DNA of 64,000 nt from CAYPNP01 sp964412195 (GTDB lineage Bacteria > Acidobacteriota > JAAYUB01), in assembly GCA_964412195.1 (NCBI GenBank), contig CAYPNP010000003.1, positions 124,001-188,000 on the forward strand, read 5' to 3'. Made by a program: the position numbers and the translations under genes. This document shows positions 15,938 through 29,500 of this stretch, one piece after another. The notes under the pieces were generated by a model that worked only from the letters and a program-made list of their open reading frames with translations, was not told the DNA's origin and ran no database searches. How positions within the stretch are numbered: position 1 is the first letter of the stretch; every line of letters starts with the position of its first letter.

Positions 15938-16960
15938 ATGAACAGGATTCCCCTTCCCATCCAGCACTTCGTGGCGGTCCACCAGGACAAGCTCTGGTGG
16001 CTCCACAGCGCCTACTCCCTGGCGCTGGGCGTCGCCGTGATGTGGCTGGGGGCGCGGGACTTTACCTGGATCCGCTTCGCCACCGTGCCGCTGGCGGCCA
16101 TCTGGGTGAGCGGACTGCTGCTGCCGTGGGTGGTGAACCACCCGCGCCTGGGGCCGGTCTGGGGAGGGCGGCTGCGGCTGGCCGTCAACTACCTCAACCG
16201 CAACTACTACCAGCAGGTCCTCTTCTTCATCCTGCCGCTGTACGCCGCCAGCGTGACGCCCTGGTCCCGGAACATGGCCTTCGTGGGCGTGCTGGGCGTC
16301 TCGGCGATCCTGTCCACCCTGGACATCGTCTACGACCGCTGGCTGTCGGCCCACTGGATGGCGTTCTCGCTCTTCTTCGCCTTCAACCTGTTCGCCACGG
16401 TCAACCTGATGCTGCCGATCCTGTGGCAGGTCGGCAACACCGCGGCTATGTACTGGAGCGCCGCCGTCGCCCTGGCCGGGTTCGCCTCGTTCTGCTTCCG
16501 GCTGTCGGGCCTGGCCTGGAAGCAGCGGCGGCAGCTGCTGCTGGCAGCGGCCCTCCTGCTGCTGGTGATGGTGGAGGCGGGTCGGCCCTGGATCCCGCCC
16601 GCCCCCATGCGGCTGCTCAAGACGGAGTTCGGCCGCGGCATCGTGGCAAGCAAGCTCCGGATCGTGTCGCCGGTGGAGGCGATCCCCGCCGGCTGGTCCG
16701 GCCGCCTCTACGCCCTGGCCTCCATCGAGGCGCCGCAGGGCCTGGAGGAGCGGGTCTGCCACCGCTGGTACCTGGACGGCGCGCCGGTCTACTTCTCGCC
16801 CTTCTACCAGATCACCGGCGGGCGCCGGCAGGGCTTCCGGCTCTGGACCACCGCCGCGTTCCGGGACGTCCCCGCCGGCGGCGTGGTCCGGCTTGACGTG
16901 GTGACGGAGGGCGGCCAGCTCGTCGGCCGCTCCACGCTGTGGGCCGATACTGATCCCTGA
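15938..16960 (+). CDS. Membrane protein with C-terminal DUF2914 domain
   Basis: 340 aa from ATG 15938. About seven or eight membrane helices occupy the first ~230 residues (SLALGVAVMWLGARDF, VLFFILPLYAASVTPW, LLLAAALLLLVMVE). The C-terminal ~100 residues match the DUF2914 pattern: CHRWYLDGAPVYFSPFYQI, GFRLWTTAAF, GGVVRLDVVTEGGQLVGRST. Function of the family is unknown. The gene is alone, followed by word repeats. Confidence 0.75.
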   Translation: MNRIPLPIQHFVAVHQDKLWWLHSAYSLALGVAVMWLGARDFTWIRFATVPLAAIWVSGLLLPWVVNHPRLGPVWGGRLRLAVNYLNRNYYQQVLFFILPLYAASVTPWSRNMAFVGVLGVSAILSTLDIVYDRWLSAHWMAFSLFFAFNLFATVNLMLPILWQVGNTAAMYWSAAVALAGFASFCFRLSGLAWKQRRQLLLAAALLLLVMVEAGRPWIPPAPMRLLKTEFGRGIVASKLRIVSPVEAIPAGWSGRLYALASIEAPQGLEERVCHRWYLDGAPVYFSPFYQITGGRRQGFRLWTTAAFRDVPAGGVVRLDVVTEGGQLVGRSTLWADTDP

Positions 16961-16979
16961 CATCTCCCTCTATTACGCA

Positions 16980-17180
16980 GACCTGGGATCTGGGACTGGG
17001 ACTTGGGATCTGGGACCTGGGGGCTGGTACCTGGAGAAAAGGTGGAACACGGATTGACACGGATCAAATCGGATCCACCCGGATGAAAACTTGAATGAGG
17101 GATTGATCCGCGCCAAACCGTCTGGATCCGTGTTCATCCGTGTTGAATGGCTCTTCCGTCGTGCTCGCAATCGTTATCGA
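16980..17180. repeat. Word block D and F palindrome
   Basis: CTGGGACTTGGGATCTGGGA-type words at 16980-17035. Then inverted family-F arms: AACACGGATTGACACGGATC (17045-17064 and on to 17084) with GGATCCGTGTTCATCCGTGT (17123-17147). A short family-C remnant (GTGCTCGCAATCG) follows at 17160-17180. Confidence 0.8.
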
Positions 17181-17250
17181 ATGAAGAAGTTCGCGCAGGG
17201 GCCGCGGTCCGAGTCTCCGCGGACTGGACGGCTGCCGCAGGCGGGGGGGA

Positions 17251-20679
<3,429 letters not shown>

Positions 20680-20833
20680 CAGCGCATCTTCTCGCTGGGT
20701 TGATTCGCGGCATCCACCCGCCGCGTGCGGCCATTGTAAACCAGCCGGGCGGAAATGGGGAAGGGATTATCGCGCCAAAGGGGCCCGGGCTCCGGTCAAC
20801 CCCTCGTGCCCATGCCCCTGCCAGTGCCCCTGC

Positions 20834-21072
<239 letters not shown>

Positions 21073-21135
21073 GCACGACGGGGGGCGCCCAGTCCTCCCG
21101 TCAAGTTGGAGAGGACGGGGCGTAACCGCCGGGGG

Positions 21136-24100
21136 CTAGGGCACCGGGTTGCCGGCCAGGGAGTTCGCCAGCAGGATCAGGTCCTGGGCGTTGACCGCAC
21201 CGTCGCCGGTGGCGTCGGCCGCGAACAGGGGCGCGTTGAACGGGGCATCCCCGGGGTCGAGATGGTTCACCAGGTAGTGCAGCAGGGTGCACAGGTCCAG
21301 GCTGGTGTCCTGGCCGTCCAGGTCGAGGTCGGCCAGGCAGAACTTGAAGTAACACGCGAAGACGGCCTGGGCGTACCAGTCTTCGGCATAGACGCCCGGG
21401 GTGACGGGGAAGTCGGGCGAGGACGTCTGGCCCGTGAGGTAAGCCCGGCCGCCTTCCGTGACGATGCTGCGGATGTCCTCGCCGGCGGCGCCGCCGAGGT
21501 AGGAGGCGTAGGTCCACCGGGTGTCGCCCGGCCGGAGGCGGGCGACGAATCCGTCCGTACCGCCGTTGGCCGTGGAGTCCCAGGCGCCTTCGGTGGCCGG
21601 CAGGTCGGTGGAGCCGGTGGAGCCGGCGAAGTAGGCGATGCCCTGTTCCTCGTCGACCGACCAGGCGACGTCGGAGCCCGACCCGCCGAAGAAGGTGGCG
21701 TATTCCAGAGTGGTCAGGTCCGCGCTGAATACGGCCAGGTAGGCGTCCTGCGTGCCATTCAGGGTGCTCTGGAAGGCGTCGTCGGTCACGCTCATGTCGT
21801 TGCTGTGGGCGGCCCCCACGATGTAAGGTTTGCCGTCGGCGGATACGGCCAGTCCCTGGGCGCTCTCGATGTTGCTCGTCCCGTACAGGGTTGAGGCGAG
21901 CAGCCAGGTGCCGGTGGAGAGCAGCTTGGCCACAAACGCGTCGTACTGGCCGGCGTGGGCGGTTTGGAAGGCGCCGGCGGTGGTGGGGAAGTCGGTGGCG
22001 CCGTCGTTGGTCTCGCCGGCGATGTAGACGTTGGCGCTGGCGTCCAGGGCGATGCCGTAGGCGTAATCCGCGGCCGAGCCGCCGATGAAGGTGGAAAACA
22101 CCAGCGCGTTGCCCAGCCCGCTCAGGGCCGTGACAAAGGCGTCGTAGTGGCCGTTGTGGGAGGTGTCGTAGGCGTTGATGGAGGTGGGGAAGCCGGCGCT
22201 CATGGTGGCGCCGGCCACGTAGGCGGTGGCGCCGTCCACGGCCAGGTCGTACGCGTAGTCGTTGGAGGAGCCTCCGAGATAGGTGGAGTATTCCAGCGTG
22301 CGGCCGTCCTGGGCCAGTTTTGCGACGAACACGTCGGTGAGGCCGTTGGCCGTGGTGTCCACGACTCCGGCGGTGGTCGGGAAGTCGGTGGAGGTCGTGG
22401 TCCCGGTCACGTAGGCATACCCGTCCGACACGCCGATGGCGCGGCCGTTTTCCTTGGCGCTGCCGCCGAGGAACGTCCACCACAGGAGGTCGTCGCCTTC
22501 CCGGCTGAGCTTCAGGGCGAAGGCGTCGGTGTCGCCGTTGGGATATTGGTCGTAGCCGCTGGCGCCGGAGCCGAACTCGCTGGCCGAGGCGGTGCCGGTC
22601 AAGTACACGTAGCCGTCCTCAACCGCCACGTCGTACCCGTTTTCCTTCATCGGGAAGCCGAACAGGGTGGAGTACTCCAGGGCGGAGCCGGCCACGTTGA
22701 ATTTGGTGATGAAGGCGTCGAAGTAGCCTTTGTGGACGGTCTGGAAGGCCCCGGCGGTGGTGGGGAAATCGGCCGACTCGGTGGAGCCGCACACGTAGGC
22801 ATAGTTGTCCAGGACCGCCACGCCGGTGGCGCCTTCCGACATCATGCCGCCCACGAAGGTGCCCAGCAGCAGGGAGGCGCCGTCGGTGCTCATCTTGACC
22901 AGGAAGCCCTCGCCGTTGTTGGGTGTGGTGTCGTAGGCGCCCGGCGTGGTGGGGAAGGGAGTGGCGGCGGCGCTGGTGGTGCCCGCCACGTAGGCCACGC
23001 CGCCGGACACGGCGATGCCGTTGCCCTGGTCGCCGCGGCCGTTGCCCAGGAAGGTCGAATAGGTCAGGGAGGTGGCGGTGGTGTTGAGCTTGGCGACGAA
23101 GGCGTCTTCATTGCCGTTGAAGACCGGATCGTAAGCGCCGGCGGTGGACGGGAAATCCACCGAATCGGTGCAGCCGGTGACGTAGGCGCAGCCGTCCTGC
23201 ACGGCGATGCCGTAACCGAAGTCATCGCCGGTATGTCCCTGCTCCTCGATGGGTGCGCCGCCCAGGAAAGTGGAGTAGACGAGTGCCGAGCCCAGGTCGT
23301 TCAGCTTCGTGACGATGACGTCGCTGTTGTTCTCCGTGTCCCAGTCGCCGGCGTGAACGGGTTGGACCACCCCCGGAGTGGTGGGGTAGTGGCTTTCCAT
23401 GGGGAGCGTCTTGCTGTAGCTGTATCCCGTGATGTAGGCGCAGTTGTCCTGCACGGCGATGTCCGCGCCCTCGTCGAGGCCCTGCCCGCCGATATAAGTG
23501 GAGTAGGACAGCACCGTGCCGTCGGTGTGCAGCTTGGTGACGAAGACGTCCCGGTTGGCGTAGTACGTGCGGTCGTACGCGCCGGTGGTGGTGGGAAAGT
23601 CGGTGGATTCGGTGGCGCCCGTCACGTAGGCCCGGTTGTCCCAGACGGCGATGCCGGCAGCGCCGTCGCGGTCCGAACCGCCCAGGTACGTGGCATAGAC
23701 CAGGTTGGAGCCGGCCGTGTTGAACTTGACGACGAAGGCGTCCGACGTCCCGCCGAGGGTCGTGTCATACGCTCCGGTGGTGACGGGAAAGTCCGCGGAG
23801 CTGGTCCGGCCGCAGACGAAGGCGGCCCCTACCGAGTCCACGGCGATGTCGCCCGCGGCATCCTCCCCCGCGCCGCCGATGTACGTGCAGTACACCAGGC
23901 TCTGCCCGTTGGCGGCGAACTTGGCCAGGTAGACGTCCTGGTTCCCGCCGTACAGGGTGTCGTCGGCGCCGGGGGTGGTGGGCACTTCGGCCGACCGGGT
24001 GTTTCCCGCGATGTAGGCGCAACCGGCGCTGTCGACGGATATGCCGGCGCAGAAGTCGTTGTCCCCGGCGCCGCCGTGGATAAAGGTGCCCCAGCGCAGC

Positions 24101-24933
24101 ACCGGGTCGATCACCAGCGGGCGGGTCCGATCGTAGCCGCCCAGGGCGAAGCCATAGCGGCCTCCCTCCAGCGGAACGTACGAGACGGGGACCGCCACGC
24201 GGCCGGAATCGGATTCCTGATAGGCGATCGGCGCGGACAGGGTCAGCTCGCCGCCGGCCCGGGAGGCGACCATCGAGCCGTCGTCCAGGAGCTGCAACGC
24301 GTCCGCGCCGGTGGCCATGGCGATGTCGGCGGGGCGGGCCCCCGGGCGGACGACCAGCCGGAATTCCAGCCGGTCCATGAAGCCCAGGTACTCCAGGTCG
24401 ATGCCGTCCCAGGCGTTCTCATACACCAGCCGACGGTAGGTGGGCAGGCCGGTCCGCCACTCTTCCTTCGGGCCGCGGAGGAAATTCACCACCGCGCCCG
24501 TCGCCTGCTCCAGGCGGATGGCCGGGGATCCCTTGCGCTGATTCGACGACTCGAATCCCGCCCGCAGCAGGACCTGCCGGACAGGCGCCGGGCCCTCTCC
24601 CTTCGCGGGGAGGATGGAGCGGCGGCCGTGGTGCCGGGACACGCCCTCCGCGCCGGCCCGGTCGTCGGATTCCGGCACGGCGATGGCGAACATGGCGCCC
24701 TCCGGACCGAACACCACGCGTCCGGACGCGGTCTGCAGGAAGGCCGTGACCGCCTCGTCGGCCACAAGGCGCTTCCCGGAGGCTGCCGGCGTATTGGCGA
24801 TGAAGTAGGATGGCGCGGTGCGGAAGGCCGTGGCGCCGCCCAGGACCGGTGCGGCCAGGGCGGCCGCCAGAGCGGCGGCGATGCACAGAGTCATCAGGTT
24901 GCGGATGGTGGGCGACTTCGAAGTGCGGTGCAT
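21136..24933 (-). CDS. Secreted giant SBBP-repeat beta-propeller protein with C-terminal dockerin
   Basis: 1265 aa. GGAGG precedes ATG 24933; signal peptide LCIAAALAAALAAPVLGG. A conserved N-terminal domain follows (about 40-300: TAPSYFIANTPAASGK, YRRLVYENAWDGIDLEY, GARPADIAMATGADALQLL). About fourteen SBBP repeats come next, with units such as TYLGGSSNDYAYDLAV...AYVAGATMSAGFPT. The last ~70 residues form a dockerin: DLDLDGQDTSLDLCTLLHYL and DATGDGAVNAQDLILLANSL, two calcium-binding F-hand motifs. Probably exported and cell-surface or extracellular. Paralogue of the gene at 26542; both share an upstream CAAAAGGTCAC motif. Confidence 0.92.
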   Translation of the reverse strand: MHRTSKSPTIRNLMTLCIAAALAAALAAPVLGGATAFRTAPSYFIANTPAASGKRLVADEAVTAFLQTASGRVVFGPEGAMFAIAVPESDDRAGAEGVSRHHGRRSILPAKGEGPAPVRQVLLRAGFESSNQRKGSPAIRLEQATGAVVNFLRGPKEEWRTGLPTYRRLVYENAWDGIDLEYLGFMDRLEFRLVVRPGARPADIAMATGADALQLLDDGSMVASRAGGELTLSAPIAYQESDSGRVAVPVSYVPLEGGRYGFALGGYDRTRPLVIDPVLRWGTFIHGGAGDNDFCAGISVDSAGCAYIAGNTRSAEVPTTPGADDTLYGGNQDVYLAKFAANGQSLVYCTYIGGAGEDAAGDIAVDSVGAAFVCGRTSSADFPVTTGAYDTTLGGTSDAFVVKFNTAGSNLVYATYLGGSDRDGAAGIAVWDNRAYVTGATESTDFPTTTGAYDRTYYANRDVFVTKLHTDGTVLSYSTYIGGQGLDEGADIAVQDNCAYITGYSYSKTLPMESHYPTTPGVVQPVHAGDWDTENNSDVIVTKLNDLGSALVYSTFLGGAPIEEQGHTGDDFGYGIAVQDGCAYVTGCTDSVDFPSTAGAYDPVFNGNEDAFVAKLNTTATSLTYSTFLGNGRGDQGNGIAVSGGVAYVAGTTSAAATPFPTTPGAYDTTPNNGEGFLVKMSTDGASLLLGTFVGGMMSEGATGVAVLDNYAYVCGSTESADFPTTAGAFQTVHKGYFDAFITKFNVAGSALEYSTLFGFPMKENGYDVAVEDGYVYLTGTASASEFGSGASGYDQYPNGDTDAFALKLSREGDDLLWWTFLGGSAKENGRAIGVSDGYAYVTGTTTSTDFPTTAGVVDTTANGLTDVFVAKLAQDGRTLEYSTYLGGSSNDYAYDLAVDGATAYVAGATMSAGFPTSINAYDTSHNGHYDAFVTALSGLGNALVFSTFIGGSAADYAYGIALDASANVYIAGETNDGATDFPTTAGAFQTAHAGQYDAFVAKLLSTGTWLLASTLYGTSNIESAQGLAVSADGKPYIVGAAHSNDMSVTDDAFQSTLNGTQDAYLAVFSADLTTLEYATFFGGSGSDVAWSVDEEQGIAYFAGSTGSTDLPATEGAWDSTANGGTDGFVARLRPGDTRWTYASYLGGAAGEDIRSIVTEGGRAYLTGQTSSPDFPVTPGVYAEDWYAQAVFACYFKFCLADLDLDGQDTSLDLCTLLHYLVNHLDPGDAPFNAPLFAADATGDGAVNAQDLILLANSLAGNPVP

Positions 24934-24999
24934 GGTCCCTCCACGCGGACAACGTTGAATATCAGGATCGAGACGATTATTGATCCGGCGGAAGAATTA

Positions 25000-25040
25000 G
25001 GAAAGCGGACGGTTGTGACCTTTTGAGGGAAAAATGTGAC
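25000..25040 (-). promoter_or_regulatory. Conserved leader motif upstream of SBBP-dockerin gene 1
   Basis: Minus-strand CAAAAGGTCAC (25025-25015) with similar flanks occurs 82 nt before the start, and again 77 nt before the paralogue (30477-30467). A GTCAC lies about one and a half helical turns upstream in the first copy and GTAAC in the second. Confidence 0.45.
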
Positions 25041-25046
25041 TTTCAG

Positions 25047-25232
25047 GAGGATATCGGACTTCGGACCTGGGACCTGGGGCCTGGTCAGCCAATCGCGCTT
25101 GACAACAACCGAAAACCGATGACCGGCGACCGGTGACCGGTCGCGATCGTCGATCAGTCACCCGTCGCCGGTCATCCGTCGAGCACGAAAACGAGCACGA
25201 GCCCTGACGAAAGCCGAGGTCCGAATTCCGAT
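25047..25232. repeat. Word block I, D, J, C, I between SBBP gene 1 and the beta-helix gene
   Basis: TCGGACTTCGGACCTGGGAC words (25049-25085), a J palindrome around GACCGGCGACCGGTGACC and its inverted partner GTCACCCGTCGCCGGTCATC (25105-25176), C words (GAGCACGAAAACGAGCACGA) and GGTCCGAATTCCGATGTCCG (25212-25231). The spacer 24934-25245 holds no gene. Confidence 0.8.
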
Positions 25233-25245
25233 GTCCGCGCGGCTG

Positions 25246-26223
25246 CTACATCGCCGCCGTGAGGTTGAAGCAGTACACCAGCCACAGAAACGAGGCGGTG
25301 TTGCTCGTGCCGCGGGTGATCTGGGAGGTGTAGAAGTAGGCGTTGCCGGCGTGGCCGTCGACGCGGAAGAAGTAGTACTCCGGCCCCAGGGTGCCCTGGG
25401 CGTGGAACTGGCAGCCGAAGGCCTTGAAGTCGGGCGTCCGCGAGTGGTCGTTGGACTGGTACACCGCCATCGTGGCGAGCTGGTTGGATTGGTTCTGGAA
25501 CACGGTCACCCACGTGTCGGTCATGCGGACGGTGGAGGAGATGTTGCCGATCCCGGCCAGAGCGCTCAGCGGATAGGCCGGGTCCGAGCCCATCTCGATC
25601 CGGCAGTTGGAGATCTCCACATCGGTGCTCTCGGTGGCGCCGGCGGCGTAGATCCCGAACGCTTCGTCGTCGTTCACCCAAGAGTAGATGCGGCACTCCC
25701 GGATTTTGACCGTCTGGGAGTCGCGGACAAAGACCGCCGTGTTTCCGTCGCCGACGGTTCCCGAGAACTTCAGCAGGCTCAGCCCGACGATGCCCACGTT
25801 GTCCACGTTGTCGCAGCTGACGATGGCGCCGTAGGGCGGCGTCGACAAGGAGGCCGTGTAGTGGATCTGGGAAGCTACGGAGCCATAGCCCACCAGCGAG
25901 GTGCAGCGCGGCAATTGGATGGTCCGCGCCGGGTAGTAGCGGCCCGGAGTGACCAGGATCACGTAACGGTCCTCCAGGTTCGGCCCCTGGGCGGCCACCC
26001 AGTCGGCGGCGTCGGCCGGGTCGGTGAAGTCGCCGCCCTGGGGCGCCACCACCACCACGTTGGACAGGTCGTAATTGGCCACGTCCAGGTTGCCGGTCAG
26101 GACGTTGCCCAGCAGTGCGAGGTCCATGGCGTCCACCGCCTGGTCGCCGTTGAGGTCGGCCCGGTTGCCGGCGAGCAGCGGAATCGACAGGCAAAGCCAT
26201 AGGATCAGGGACAGTTTCTTCAT
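25246..26223 (-). CDS. Secreted protein: N-terminal dockerin-like module plus pectate-lyase-like beta-helix
   Basis: 325 aa from ATG 26223 (GGAGG 5 nt upstream); the frame stays open for a further ~95 codons upstream through repeats, which I do not count as coding. Signal peptide MKKLSLILWLCLSIPLLAG is followed at once by a dockerin-like repeat (RADLNGDQAVDAMDLALLGN). The rest resembles a right-handed parallel beta-helix (VVAPQGGDFTDPADAADWV, TVKIRECRIYSW, STDVEISNCRIEM). A carbohydrate-related surface role is plausible, but no catalytic residues can be assigned. Confidence 0.7.
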   Translation of the reverse strand: MKKLSLILWLCLSIPLLAGNRADLNGDQAVDAMDLALLGNVLTGNLDVANYDLSNVVVVAPQGGDFTDPADAADWVAAQGPNLEDRYVILVTPGRYYPARTIQLPRCTSLVGYGSVASQIHYTASLSTPPYGAIVSCDNVDNVGIVGLSLLKFSGTVGDGNTAVFVRDSQTVKIRECRIYSWVNDDEAFGIYAAGATESTDVEISNCRIEMGSDPAYPLSALAGIGNISSTVRMTDTWVTVFQNQSNQLATMAVYQSNDHSRTPDFKAFGCQFHAQGTLGPEYYFFRVDGHAGNAYFYTSQITRGTSNTASFLWLVYCFNLTAAM

Positions 26224-26274
26224 GATTGCCTCCACGAATCTTCTCGGAAATCGGATCTCGGACTTCGGCTCTCG

Positions 26275-26471
26275 TTCGTGCTCGTGCTCGTAATCGTAAT
26301 CGGCGCACCTCCATTCTTCAGACAGCCACGGAGACACGGAGCACACGGAGATTGATCGAGTGACATCTGCCGGCTGGTTATCTCTGCGTGCTCTGCATCT
26401 CTGCGTGTAATTGATTGTTTCGATTACGATTACGAGCACGATTACGATTGCGAGCACGAGCACGAACGAGA
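26275..26471 (-). repeat. Composite palindromic element, type 1, full copy (inverted)
   Basis: Family-C arms at 26275-26304 and 26421-26467 enclose inverted G-type arms (CACGGAGACACGGAGCACAC at 26328-26347 and CTCTGCGTGCTCTGCATCTC at 26382-26401) and a centre with TGCCGGCTGG. Its reverse complement aligns along most of its length with 20834-21020. The spacer 26224-26541 holds no gene. Confidence 0.85.
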
Positions 26472-26491
26472 GCACGGGGAGCGTCCCGTCG

Positions 26492-26526
26492 CCCCGTCCC
26501 CCCGTCATCTGAGCGGGGGGACGGGG
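26492..26526 (-). repeat. Family-N hairpin after SBBP gene 2
   Basis: Perfect 13-bp stem CCCCGTCCCCCCG / CGGGGGGACGGGG with a 9-nt loop, just 3' of the SBBP gene on the minus strand. No T-run, so a terminator role is uncertain. The same word occurs inside the hydE insertion. Confidence 0.7.
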
Positions 26527-26541
26527 AGGGGGAGGATGGAA

Positions 26542-29500
26542 CTACGGCGTCGTGTTCCCCGCCAGGTACTGAGCCAGCATGATCAGGTCGAGGCTGTCGT
26601 ACACGCCGTCGACATTCACGTCGGCCATGAACTCGGGCACCGGCATCGGGTTCGACGGGTAATAGTACTGCCCGGCCAGGTATTGGATCAGGTACACCAG
26701 GTCCAGGGCGGAGTCCCGGCCGTCGGCATTCAGGTCGGCCGCGCAGAACCGGAACAGGCTGACGAACACCGCCTGGGCCAGCCAGGTGTCCTCGCAGGCG
26801 CCCGGGGTGACGGGGAAGTCGGGCGAGGTGGTGTGCCCGGCCAGGTAGCCGCGGCCGCCCTCGACGTCGATGGCGTTAAGTTCGTCGTTGCCGGTGCCGC
26901 CGATGTAGGAGGCGTAGGTCCAGCCGGGGTTGGTCCAGTCGAAACGCAGCACGAAGCCGTCGGTTCCGCCATTGTAGGTGGAATCCCAGGCGCCGGCGGT
27001 GACCGGGAAGTCGGAGGAGGAGGTCGTGCCGGCCACGAATATCTTCCCGTTCTCATAATCGAGGGAGCGTCCGAGTTCGCTGCCGGAGGCGCCGCCCAGG
27101 TAGGTGCTGTAGCTCAGGATGTTGGGGAAGGCCGGGTGGATCACGGCGACGTACGCGTCGCCCCCGCCGCCGGCGTAGGTCGGCTGCAGGGCGCCGGCGG
27201 TGGTAGGGAAGCCGTCGCCGGCCGCGCCGGTGATGTAGAGGTAACCGACCGTGTCGATGTCCACGGAGAGGGCGCTGTCGGACCCGCTGCCGCCGAGATA
27301 AGTGCCGTAATCCAGGCTGGCGCCGGTGGTGCCGAGCCGAGCGACAAACGCGTCATAGCCGCCGTTGGCCGTGGTGTCGTAGCCGGAGGCGGTGGTGGGG
27401 AAGTTGGTGGAATTGGTCTCGCCGACCACCGAGGCCATGCTGGCCGACGCGACGATCGAGTAACCGTAATCGGCGCCCGAACCGCCGAGGTAGGTGGAGT
27501 ACTCCAGGGCGGTCCCGGCGCTGTTGACCCGGGTGACGAAGGCGTCGTACACCCCGCCGTTGTGGCTGGTGTCGTAGGCGCCGGTCGTGGTCGGGAAGTC
27601 GGTGGAGCGGGTGTAGCCAGTGACGTAGGCCCGGCTGGAGGCGACGAACACGTCGCGGGCGGTGTCGTCGCCGGTGCCGCCCAGGTAGGTGCCGTAGGTT
27701 AGAGTATGTCCATCGTCGGTGATCTTGATGACGAAGGCGTCGACGCCGCCGTTGAGGGAGGTGTCGAACGCGCCGGTGGAGGTGGGGAAGTTGGTGGAGG
27801 TGGTGGTGCCGGCGATGTACACGTAGCCGCCGCCCACCTTCACCGCCCGGGCGACATCCTTGCCGTCGCCGCCGAAGATGGCCGACCAGGAACTGCCGTC
27901 CGAGGCAGTCGCGTCGGATCCGTCCACCGCCATGCAGGTGACGAAAGCGATGGAGCTCTGGACATCTATGTCGAACATGTTGACGGAGTTCGGGAACGTG
28001 AGGGAGTCGATGCTGCCGACCACGTAGGCGAAGCTGTCTTCCACCGCCACGTCGTAGCCCCACTCCTTCTTCGGCAGGCCCAGCAGGGTGGAGTACACCA
28101 GGCTGGAGGCCGAGCCGTTGAGCTTGGCGACGAAAGGATCCTGTTTCCCGTAATAGGTGCGGCGGAAGGCGGTAGCCGAGGTGGGGAAATCGGTGGACTC
28201 GGTGGAACCGCAGACGTAGATGTTCCCGCCTTGCAGGGCCAGCCCCTGGATGGAATCCTGAGCAGCGCCCCCGAGAAACGAACTGAAGGTCAAGGCGGTG
28301 CCGGCGGCGTTGATCTTCAGCAGGATCCCGTCCCCGTTGCCGTTGTAAGTCGTGTCGTACGCCCCGGCGGTGGTGGGGAAGGGCGTGTCGCCAGGATTGA
28401 GCGGAGCGTGGTAGCCTCCCACGACGACGCTGCCGGCGTCCACGGCGATGGCGCTTCCGTATTCAATGCCGGAGGTGTCGATGATCCCGGAGTAGACCAG
28501 GGCGGAACCGGCGGTGTCGAGCTTGGTGACGAACAGCTGCTGCGTATTCAGTCCGGTCAGGACCGCTCCGAAGTTGCCCGCGGTGGTGGGGAAGTCGTAG
28601 GAATCGGTCTTGCCCGTGACGTAGGCGTACCCGTCCTGTACGGCAATGTCGAAGATCTGGTCGTCGCCGTTGTTCTCCCCGGCGACGCCGACGCCGCCCA
28701 GGAAGGTCGAGTAGACTAGTGCGGTGCCGCCGGCATCGAGCTTGAGGATGAAACCGTCCCAGCTATACCCCCCCATAAAGCCGTTGGGCGTCGTGTCATA
28801 GGCTCCCGCGGTAGTCGGGAAATTGTTGCTGAACCCGTCCACCGTGGTATCGCCGGCAACGTAGGCGAGGCCCCCCTCGACAGCAATGCATCTTCCGCCG
28901 TCGTGCTGGGTGCCGCCGATGTAGGTGGAGTAGGAAAGGATCGAACCGTCGGTGTGCAGCTTGGTGACGAACACATCGCTCTGGCCGTTGAAGGTCCGGT
29001 CCAAGCCGCCGTCGGTGGTGGGGAAATCCGTGGAGTAAGTGCTCCCCGTGACATATACCCGGCCATCGTAGAGGGTGAGATCCTGCGCCGAATCATTATC
29101 CGATCCGCCCAGGTAAGTGGAGTAGACCAGGCCGGTTCCGCCGGCATTGAGCTTGGTGACGAACGCGTCCGTGGTCCCGCCGTTGAACGTGGTGTCAAAG
29201 GCGCCGGCCGTGGTGGGGAAGTCTGAGGATTTTGTATATCCGCAAATGTAGCTCTGGCCGGCGGCGTCTACGACGATCGTCTGGGGGGAATCGTCCTCGC
29301 TGCCGCCGAGGTAAGTGCCCCAGGTCAGGGCGCTGGCGTCGGCGTTGAACTTGGCCACGAAGATGTCCTGCTTGCCGTTGAAGCCGCGGTCGTACGCCCC
29401 GGTGGTGGTGGGGAACTCGGCCGAGGGAGTGAATCCCAGCGCGTAGGCGCTGCCGCTGCCGTCGACGGCGATGCTCACGGCGTACTCGCTCGCGCCCATG

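Noticed and set aside
21955..25026. Long plus-strand open frame (~1000 codons) opposite the SBBP gene
   Set aside because: Shadow frame of a GC-rich repeat gene; composition is Gly/Val/Ala/His with no domain, and the minus-strand protein has a signal peptide, SBBP units and a dockerin.
25246..26508. Upstream extension of the beta-helix gene through the repeat block
   Set aside because: The extension is word-repeat translation; the ATG at 26223 has GGAGG at ideal spacing and begins a signal peptide.
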